A stretch of DNA of 64,000 bases, taken from the NCBI RefSeq assembly GCF_000062885.1, contig NC_009142.1:2097584-2161583 (forward strand), read 5' to 3'. The DNA is from Saccharopolyspora erythraea NRRL 2338. Lineage in GTDB: Bacteria; Actinomycetota; Actinomycetes; Mycobacteriales; Pseudonocardiaceae. The notes under the pieces are model-generated. The model did not search any database and was not told the origin of the DNA. It saw only the letters and a list, made by a program, of their open reading frames with translations. The position numbers were made by a program, and so were the translations under genes. Shown piece after piece: positions 63,362-64,000 of the stretch. The stretch's first letter is position 1. Each line of letters starts with the position of its first letter.

Positions 63362-63405
63362 CCGATCGGCTATCGTTGACCCGATCGGGTTGTTCGGTTG
63401 AACAA
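63362..63405. promoter_or_regulatory. Palindrome cluster before the PucR-type gene
   Basis: CCGATCGG (63362-63369) and CCCGATCGGG (63380-63389) are perfect palindromes with centres 19 bp apart, followed at once by TTGTTC-GGTT-GAACAA (63390-63405), 11 bp before the GTG start. Likely operators for the regulator and/or the divergent pruA gene. Confidence 0.5.
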
Positions 63406-63416
63406 AGGAACGGGAA

Positions 63417-64000
63417 GTGCGGGAAATCGGCGTCGACTCGGCAGGCGTGCCGTTGCGTCAGCTCCTCATCGCGGTGGGCGAGCCGCTGGTCGACGTCCTC
63501 GCGGCGCCGAGCGGCTTCGACGTCGACGTCCGCGATGTCGTCATTGTCGACCCGGAGGAGGACTCCGGCACCCGCCGCGGGGACCTCGTCCTGGTCATCG
63601 GCGCCCGCGGGCGCGCGGCGATGCGCCTGGTCCGGGCCGCCGCCCGCGACGGTGCCGCCGCGGTCGCGGTGAAGGTCCACGCCGAGAGCGACGCCCGCGC
63701 GCTGCGCGACACCGCGATCGACGGCGGGGTGGCCCTGCTGGGCGTGCGCCCGGAGGTGCGGTGGGAGCAGCTTGAGTCCTTCGCCCGATCGGCGGTGGAC
63801 AACGCCCGGCTGACCACCGACGCCGACGTGGGGGAGGCGCTGGGCGACCTGTTCTCGCTGGCGCAGACCGTCGCGGCGATGACCGACGGGATCGTCAGCA
63901 TCGAGGACACCGCCAACCGCGTGCTGGCCTACTCCCGCTCCGACGACGAGGTCGACGAGCTGCGCAGGCTGTCCATCCTCGGCAGGCAGGGCCCGGAGCC
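63417..64000 (+). CDS. PucR/CdaR-type transcription regulator (3' end outside window)
   Basis: GTG 63417 opens a frame that stays open to the window edge (194 codons). MREIGVDSAGVPLRQLLIAV, then DVVIVDPEEDSGTRRGDLVLVIGARG and AAARDGAAAVAVKVHAESDA fit the PucR N-terminal domain. DLFSLAQTVAAMTDGIVSIEDTANRVLAYS starts the GAF-like middle domain. The PucR-type HTH would follow beyond the edge. Divergence from proline catabolism genes suggests it is their activator, as PucR-family proteins are in other actinobacteria. Confidence 0.8.
   Translation, partial: MREIGVDSAGVPLRQLLIAVGEPLVDVLAAPSGFDVDVRDVVIVDPEEDSGTRRGDLVLVIGARGRAAMRLVRAAARDGAAAVAVKVHAESDARALRDTAIDGGVALLGVRPEVRWEQLESFARSAVDNARLTTDADVGEALGDLFSLAQTVAAMTDGIVSIEDTANRVLAYSRSDDEVDELRRLSILGRQGPE

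Overview
The window is about 70% GC with almost all third codon positions G or C. GTG starts are common and Shine-Dalgarno sites are AGGAGG-like. It carries actinobacterial hallmarks: an SsgA/SsgB-like protein, a four-gene conservon (cvnA-D), an EspG-like ESX accessory protein, an F420-type LLM oxidoreductase, a PGPGW membrane protein and an ECF41-type sigma factor. I read it as the chromosome of a mycelial actinomycete, most likely Pseudonocardiales (Saccharopolyspora-like). That genus-level placement is inference.

Layout. 0-5.4 kb: end of a Gfo/Idh/MocA dehydrogenase, the phosphoketolase/acetate kinase pair (xfp-ackA), a small HTH protein with a repeat-rich upstream site, and an alpha/beta hydrolase. 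5.3-7.6 kb: an IS200/IS605-type element with intact tnpB and a tnpA stump, sitting inside a FhuF-like [2Fe-2S] gene whose last codons survive on the far side. 7.6-9.6 kb: ABC transporter. 9.7-13.2 kb: formamide/short amide utilisation (fmdB-like, amiS, fmdA) plus zinc-ribbon and DUF427 proteins. 13.3-19.1 kb: ECF41 sigma factor, glyoxylate carboligase and tartronate semialdehyde reductase, divergent from a dicarboxylate transporter, with a shared near-palindromic motif. 19.1-35.2 kb: mostly single metabolic genes (AhpD-like, cyclase, secreted GH2 enzyme, DUF952-cupin fusion, hydroxyacid dehydrogenase, MHS transporter, alcohol dehydrogenase, LLM enzyme, Ppx/GppA-like, EspG-like, LhgO, PepE).

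35.6-39.5 kb: conservon. 39.5-42.0 kb: a DMATS-type indole prenyltransferase gene followed by tryptophanase, probably a small prenyl-indole pathway. 42.7-45.1 kb: four tRNA genes (Val-CAC; Gly-GCC, Cys-GCA, Val-GAC), a PGPGW protein and ssgB-like. 45.2-52.6 kb: aldo/keto reductase, a class V aminotransferase/HpnZ-type dehydrogenase fusion, cold-shock protein, an ArsR-GNAT fusion, a secreted intradiol dioxygenase and an ACC-deaminase-like enzyme. 52.6-56.3 kb: a decaying zone with a truncated and frameshifted uronate-dehydrogenase-like gene, an IclR stump, a frameshifted kdgD and a frameshifted polysaccharide lyase. 56.4-60.3 kb: CitA/CitB-type two-component system with its CitMHS transporter. 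60.4-64 kb: proline catabolism (proline dehydrogenase, P5C dehydrogenase) and a divergent PucR-type regulator running off the edge.

Overall the window is carbon and nitrogen catabolism under local control. The least ordinary points are the TnpB element whose predicted guide would match the gene it interrupts, three enzyme or regulator fusions, the prenyl-indole pair, and short operator repeats at several divergent promoters. All assignments were made by reading translations and motifs by eye. No database search was run.
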